From positions 930,001 to 994,000 of the forward strand of contig NZ_CP053084.1 of assembly GCF_013004065.1 (NCBI RefSeq): a stretch of 64,000 bases of DNA, read 5' to 3'. Made by a program: the position numbers and the translations under genes. Each line of letters begins with the position of its first letter. Position 1 is the stretch's first letter. Positions 60,003 to 64,000 of this stretch are shown piece by piece. This stretch comes from Limnobacter sp. SAORIC-580 (GTDB lineage Bacteria > Pseudomonadota > Gammaproteobacteria > Burkholderiales > Burkholderiaceae_B). The notes under the pieces were generated by a model. The model was not told the DNA's origin. It did no database searches and saw nothing but the letters and a program-made list of their open reading frames with translations.

Positions 60003-62054
60003 ATGAATTGGTTGGTGGAGGACTTTGCATTCGCAGCAGCTGCAATCTCAGAGGCCCATCTTTCCGGATTGGCCTTTGGCTTTTTCGCGTCCCTGCTGGC
60101 CATGACCGTGGGCGTGGAAGTTCGAATCAAAAACCCGCCCCTGATTGCCAATAGCCACTACCTGATTCGAAGAGGGGTACTCATTACCCTTTATGTGATT
60201 TCCATGTTTTTTGCCTCGGCGTTTGTGGGTTTAACCCTGCCTTCCGCCAAAGACGCCCTGTTCAGTATTTCGGGAACCGTACTCACCTTTGCTGTGTGTA
60301 TTGCGGTGTTTCTGTATGTGGACTATCTGGTGCAGTCAGCCAAGGGTGCAGCCAAGCTGTTCATGTTGCTCTTCACCTCGCTGGGCATTCTGATTCAGTT
60401 TCTCATTCACATGGCATTTATTTTTATTCCAAACAACCATCAAATACTGGATGTGCGTTGGCCAGGTTTGGTGGCCATGTATGTAGTGCTGTTTGTGTGC
60501 ATGGGCTTGCTAAGCCGTTTTGCCCACGAAACCTCGGTGGGCAAATCAAAGCCATTGCGAAGCCGGATGATCTACATTTTCGGCATTGTGGGTTTGAACC
60601 AGATGATTGCACTGAGCCTGATTGGCTTTGTGCATGTGGGTGCCGGTTCTGATCACAGCGCCTGGTACGGGCTTTGGACAGGCTGGGCAGGCTTTGAGAT
60701 ATTCATCAGTTTTTTTGCCTTGCTGATGATTTCGGTGTTGATGTGTTACGTCTATGTTTTGATCGACAAATCGGTTCAGGTATTGCGCGCAGACAACCAG
60801 AAATTGCAGGTGATGAAGCAGGATGCTTTGGCCCAGGTTGCCAATGCCTCCGAGAAACTTGAACTGGAACGAACCCGGATTGAGCAGTTGGAGAAATCAA
60901 TCGAGACTGTTCAGCAAGACCATGAAATGTCGGTTGACAGTTTGGTGGCTGCGGTGGCTACGCTTGAAGATGGTGTTTTTGAGTGGGATATTGAACAGGA
61001 AACCGTGGTGTTCAGTTCAACCTGGCGGCGTCTGTTTGGCTTTGATGAGCAGGCACAGTCCTCAATCTCGGCCACTGCCTGGCGAGCGGGTATCTTGAGC
61101 GAAGACATCAGGGGCCTGGATTCGGCTCTACAGGCCTGCCTCACCGCCAACCTGCCCAGTGCAGTGGTGCAGGTGCGTTATTCAACCGCTTATGGTTCTT
61201 TGCTGAAGCTTGAAATTCACCTGGTGGCAGTGAAAAATGCCTATGGATTGCCCAGTAAAGCCGTGGGCATTATTCATGATAGAACTGAGGAAATGGACCT
61301 GGAGCTTTCCATTCGCGAGGAGTTGAATGAGGAGTCCTTGTTGTCCTCCCGGAAATCCCAGTTTGTGTCGTATCTCTCGCATGAAATTCGAACACCAATG
61401 ACCGTGATTGGATCGGCCAAGGCCTTGCTGGAAAGTTCCTTGCAAAAGGAGCCAGTGAACATGGAATCGGCGTTGCATTACATCGATCAAATTGGCGGAG
61501 CCTTGCGCTCGCTGCGTGCTTTGGTGGATGAAACGCTGATGTTCATGGGTGCCAATTTCACACGCAAGCATTTGAATATTGCGCAGCTTGATGTGCGAAA
61601 GGTTTTTTGCCAGTTTTCCTCGTTCGAACAGCGCCGCAGGCATGGCCAACACTGGCTGGAATATGAACTGCACCCCAGCCTGGATCAATATGAGTTTTAT
61701 TCCGATGAGTATGTGTTCACGCAGGCCATGCGTCAAATGTTGTCGTTTGCAGAAACCAAAGAGTCGCATGCAGGCAAGTTGACCATCAAAATGCCTGCTG
61801 AAAATACCTTGAATTTGTGTATTGAGTTGCTGGAGTGGCCAGCCTGGATGGTCAAGGGAGGGCAGCTTGAGCCAGCGCATGACGAAGAAACTGTGGTGCC
61901 CTTCAAAGGCGAGTGTTTGCCATTCACCTTGCTGTTAACCAAGCGGGTGATTCGCCTGATCAATGGGCGCATCATGATCAAAAATCGGCGCAATCGACAT
62001 TGGTTGTGTGTTGATTTGCCATCGCTTAAGGAGGAAGCATGCCGCGCGTCATGA
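60003..62054 (+). CDS. Membrane histidine kinase with PAS and degenerate ATP-binding domain
   Basis: From ATG 60003 the protein has 683 residues: seven hydrophobic helices (about 20-255), a coiled coil (260-310), a PAS domain (315-430) and HisKA with the phospho-His at about 460 in FVSYLSHEIRTPMTVIGSAK. The next 180 residues should be the ATPase but lack the N-box NxxxNA pattern and the DxGxG and GxGxG loops; only short pieces (FTLLLTKRVIRLINGRIMI) recall it. Autophosphorylation is thus doubtful. It overlaps the response-regulator gene by 16 nt. A GTG at 59994 is an alternative start. Confidence 0.75.
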   Translation: MNWLVEDFAFAAAAISEAHLSGLAFGFFASLLAMTVGVEVRIKNPPLIANSHYLIRRGVLITLYVISMFFASAFVGLTLPSAKDALFSISGTVLTFAVCIAVFLYVDYLVQSAKGAAKLFMLLFTSLGILIQFLIHMAFIFIPNNHQILDVRWPGLVAMYVVLFVCMGLLSRFAHETSVGKSKPLRSRMIYIFGIVGLNQMIALSLIGFVHVGAGSDHSAWYGLWTGWAGFEIFISFFALLMISVLMCYVYVLIDKSVQVLRADNQKLQVMKQDALAQVANASEKLELERTRIEQLEKSIETVQQDHEMSVDSLVAAVATLEDGVFEWDIEQETVVFSSTWRRLFGFDEQAQSSISATAWRAGILSEDIRGLDSALQACLTANLPSAVVQVRYSTAYGSLLKLEIHLVAVKNAYGLPSKAVGIIHDRTEEMDLELSIREELNEESLLSSRKSQFVSYLSHEIRTPMTVIGSAKALLESSLQKEPVNMESALHYIDQIGGALRSLRALVDETLMFMGANFTRKHLNIAQLDVRKVFCQFSSFEQRRRHGQHWLEYELHPSLDQYEFYSDEYVFTQAMRQMLSFAETKESHAGKLTIKMPAENTLNLCIELLEWPAWMVKGGQLEPAHDEETVVPFKGECLPFTLLLTKRVIRLINGRIMIKNRRNRHWLCVDLPSLKEEACRAS

Positions 62055-62491
62055 TTGTAGAAGATGACTTGACGATACTCAGCAACCTCTCGCAGTTGCT
62101 GCAGTTGAGCGGGCTGGATGTGATGGAGGCCCATGATGGGCAGGAAGCATTGCGCTTGCTGCTGGAGTGCCGTGTTCACGATGCCGGTTTGCCCAAAATG
62201 ATTGTGAGCGATTTGATGATGCCCAATATGGATGGCTTTGATTTGTTGCGCGCCGTGCGTGGCGATGTGTACTTTAAAACGTTGCCGTTTGTGTTGTTGA
62301 GTGCGCGCAGCGATGCCAGTGATTTACAACAGGCGTTTGCCTTGGGCGCCAATGATTACCTGATTAAACCGTTTGAAGTGGAACAGTTGATGGAAGTGAT
62401 CCGCTACCATTTGTCGCATTCAGAAGGCCGAAAAGGGGATCCCTTGGCGGGCAAAGACTGTACTGCAGACACCGATTTTTTTCTGGAATGA
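62039..62491 (+). CDS. Single-domain response regulator
   Basis: The 150-residue protein is one receiver with acidic Glu8/Asp9/Asp10, phospho-acceptor Asp58 in MIVSDLMMPNMDG, Ser in VLLSARS and Lys in DYLIKPFEVEQL, then a 25-residue tail with no DNA-binding domain. GGAGG before the ATG lies inside the kinase gene, so the pair is translated together. Its stop TGA abuts the fliR stop on the other strand (TGATCA). Confidence 0.85.
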   Translation: MPRVMIVEDDLTILSNLSQLLQLSGLDVMEAHDGQEALRLLLECRVHDAGLPKMIVSDLMMPNMDGFDLLRAVRGDVYFKTLPFVLLSARSDASDLQQAFALGANDYLIKPFEVEQLMEVIRYHLSHSEGRKGDPLAGKDCTADTDFFLE

Positions 62492-63256
62492 TCAGCCTGT
62501 ATTCAGCACGGAAATACTCAAGAGACGGCCAATTGCGCTGTCAATTCCAGCGATGAAATAAGGCAGGCTGACCCACAGAATCCACAAGCCAACACCAATC
62601 GTGATCGAAAAGCCGATTGACATCACGTTCAGTTGCGGCGCTGCACGCGCCAGAATACCCAGCACAATATTGCTGATCAACACAGCCGCCATGACTGGCA
62701 ATGAAATTTGCAAGGCAAGCATGAACATGATGCTGCCGGCCAAGGCAATGCTTTGGCTGTTGACTACAGACAGATTTGCGCTGATCGGGATCAACTCAAA
62801 GCTTTGAACCACTGCGGCGATCACCAGCAAGTGACCGTCGATGACCAAAAATGTGAGCATGGCCAGTACACCCAGAAAACTGCCGATAAGTGGCGTTTGT
62901 GTGCCGCGTGCGGGGTCGATGAACTGTGCAAAGGCCAAACCCATTTGCAGACCGAGCAAGTCGCCCGCCATTTCGAATGCGGCAAATACCAGTCGCATGG
63001 AAAAGCCCATGGCCACACCGACGAGTATTTGTTGAATCAGAACCGGAATGGCTTGCGCCGAACTGAGCACTGGGGGGGCTGGTAACAGGGGCATCATGAG
63101 AATTGCAATGAGTGCGGCAAGACCTACACGTGTGCGGCGTTGCACGGTGCGGTTGTCGAACACCGGCGCCGTGGCCAGCATGGCCAGAATACGGATGAAG
63201 GGCCACAAGAACGAGGCGATCCAGATTTCAAGTTGTTCGCCGTTGATGGGGACCAT
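62492..63256 (-). CDS. fliR: Flagellar export apparatus protein FliR
   Basis: The 254-residue membrane protein has six to seven helices and the FliR/SpaR pattern: WIASFLWPFIRILAMLATAPVF near the start, GFSMRLVFAAFEMAGDLLGLQMGLAFA mid-way and ISLPVMAAVLISNIVLGILARAAPQLNV near the end. With FliP and FliQ it builds the export gate of the flagellar type III system. fliQ lies 2 nt upstream, so they share an operon. Convergent with the response regulator. Confidence 0.93.
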   Translation of the reverse strand: MVPINGEQLEIWIASFLWPFIRILAMLATAPVFDNRTVQRRTRVGLAALIAILMMPLLPAPPVLSSAQAIPVLIQQILVGVAMGFSMRLVFAAFEMAGDLLGLQMGLAFAQFIDPARGTQTPLIGSFLGVLAMLTFLVIDGHLLVIAAVVQSFELIPISANLSVVNSQSIALAGSIMFMLALQISLPVMAAVLISNIVLGILARAAPQLNVMSIGFSITIGVGLWILWVSLPYFIAGIDSAIGRLLSISVLNTG

Positions 63257-63258
63257 GC

Positions 63259-63528
63259 TTAGCCGATCACGGTCGGAATACTCATGATCAAACGCTGGGT
63301 GTAGTCCACCAGCGTGGCCAGCATCCAGGGGCCGAGCAACAGCAGGGTGGCAAAAATACCCAGAATTTTCGGAATGAACGACAAGGTCATTTCATTGATC
63401 TGTGTGGCGGCCTGCAAAATACTGACCAGCAAACCCACCACCAGCGCCACCACCAACAGCGGGCCCGATACCATCAGCATCACTTCCAGTGCAGACTGGC
63501 CCAAATTCAACACGGTTTGGCTGTTCAT
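63259..63528 (-). CDS. fliQ: Flagellar export apparatus protein FliQ
   Basis: The 89-residue protein has two helices and the FliQ pattern LEVMLMVSGPLLVVALVVGLLVSILQAATQINEMTLSFIPK. It contributes four copies to the export gate. It lies between fliP (25 nt upstream) and fliR (2 nt downstream). Confidence 0.95.
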   Translation of the reverse strand: MNSQTVLNLGQSALEVMLMVSGPLLVVALVVGLLVSILQAATQINEMTLSFIPKILGIFATLLLLGPWMLATLVDYTQRLIMSIPTVIG

Positions 63529-63553
63529 GTTTGTACGCTCAATTCAGTTCAGT

Positions 63554-64000
63554 TTAGGTCTCAAAGCTGGCCACCAGCGAGCCAACCAGCAGTGTCCATC
63601 CATCGACCAGTACAAACAACATGATCTTGAATGGCAAGGAGATCAGCATGGGCGACAGCATCATCATACCCATGGACATCAGCACGCTGGCCACAATCAG
63701 GTCGATGACCAGAAATGGCAGAAATATCATGAAGCCGATCTGAAAAGCGGTTTTCAGTTCACTGGTGACAAAAGCCGGAATGAGCACACGCAAGGGCACG
63801 TCTTCGGGATTCTCGACATTTTCCACTTTGCCCAGGCGCATGAAGAGTGCCAGATCGGGTTCACGGGTTTGTTTCAGCATGAAGTCTTTCATGGGCACGC
63901 TGGCCCTCTCGGTCATTTCCTGAAACTCGATTTCATTGTTGGAAAACGGCAGGTAGGCGTTTTCATACACGCGATCAAACACCGGCGCCATGATGAAAAA
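63554..64000 (-). CDS. fliP: Flagellar export apparatus protein FliP, C-terminal part (cut by window edge)
   Basis: The frame is open to the right edge, so the N-terminal part lies outside. The visible 148 residues include [67 protein letters not shown] and [12 protein letters not shown], the FliP signature regions. It is the first visible gene of the fliP-fliQ-fliR run. Confidence 0.95.
   Translation of the reverse strand, partial: FFIMAPVFDRVYENAYLPFSNNEIEFQEMTERASVPMKDFMLKQTREPDLALFMRLGKVENVENPEDVPLRVLIPAFVTSELKTAFQIGFMIFLPFLVIDLIVASVLMSMGMMMLSPMLISLPFKIMLFVLVDGWTLLVGSLVASFET

Noticed and set aside
1..64000. CRISPR arrays, insertion sequences, prophage, integron, tRNA or rRNA genes
   Set aside because: No regularly spaced repeats, transposase or integrase products, or cloverleaf and rRNA signatures were seen on either strand by eye.

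Overview
The window reads as an ordinary stretch of chromosome from a motile, free-living betaproteobacterium of the order Burkholderiales. A Limnobacter-like organism would fit, but that is inference from gene content and overall protein character; no rRNA or tRNA gene is present to test it. Coding density is high. Most genes sit in short operons joined by 4-nt ATGA overlaps. I saw no insertion sequence, prophage, integrase, CRISPR array, rRNA or tRNA.

Layout. 1-3227: an operon of a 5'-truncated unknown gene, a MotA/TolQ/ExbB-type channel protein, a one-helix ExbD/MotB-like partner with an unusual periplasmic domain, a two-helix membrane protein and a lipoprotein. 3231-7954: a lipoprotein and a TetR regulator, divergent from an SDR / di-iron ferritin-like / flavin monooxygenase operon with palindromic operators in the shared promoter. 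8034-11359: a small membrane protein, a ChrA chromate transporter, a TPR-like hypothetical, a PaaI-type thioesterase and an FMN reductase. 11493-12356: a short flagellin. 12538-14831: a tungstate ABC importer (tupBCA), convergent with a four-gene overlapping operon (14860-21495) coding an outer-membrane factor, a membrane fusion protein, an RND pump and a helix-turn-helix/oxyanion-binding-like regulator. 21607-26485: type II dehydroquinase, a tandem GST-N protein, a 500-bp highly structured gene-free stretch, a FabH-like synthase, UDP-glucose dehydrogenase and a small membrane protein. 26654-30845: a CHASE-PAS sensor with no output domain and a hybrid histidine kinase. 30957-35259: hypothetical proteins, alpha/beta hydrolases, a CHMI-type tautomerase and a DUF2799 lipoprotein.

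35278-36910 codes flavocytochrome c sulfide dehydrogenase (flavoprotein plus monoheme cytochrome), divergent from a 1025-residue beta-helix/di-heme cytochrome fusion (37066-40143). Then come an MscS channel and a ZrgA-type zinc ABC cluster (41045-44366), an alpha/beta hydrolase whose promoter carries a motif related to the TetR operator at 4.46 kb, and a small lipoprotein. 46028-54154 is a chemosensory operon (MCP, CheY, STAS protein, CheA, cytoplasmic tandem-PAS MCP, CheW, then a diguanylate cyclase) without cheR or cheB. 54495-59863 is a complete ectoine/5-hydroxyectoine island (MarR/EctR-type regulator, ectABCD, sodium:solute symporter). 60003-62491 is a histidine kinase with a degraded ATP-binding domain and its response regulator. 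The window ends in the flagellar export genes fliR, fliQ and fliP (partial) on the minus strand.

Together the genes suggest a swimming bacterium that can oxidise sulfide, scavenges tungstate and zinc, exports toxic compounds and chromate, and makes hydroxyectoine against osmotic stress. Nothing here is a textbook mobile or defence system. The best candidates for something undescribed are the proton-channel operon at the left end, the beta-helix/di-heme fusion, the regulator welded to the RND pump, the structured intergenic region at 22.95-23.34 kb and several RNA-level control candidates.
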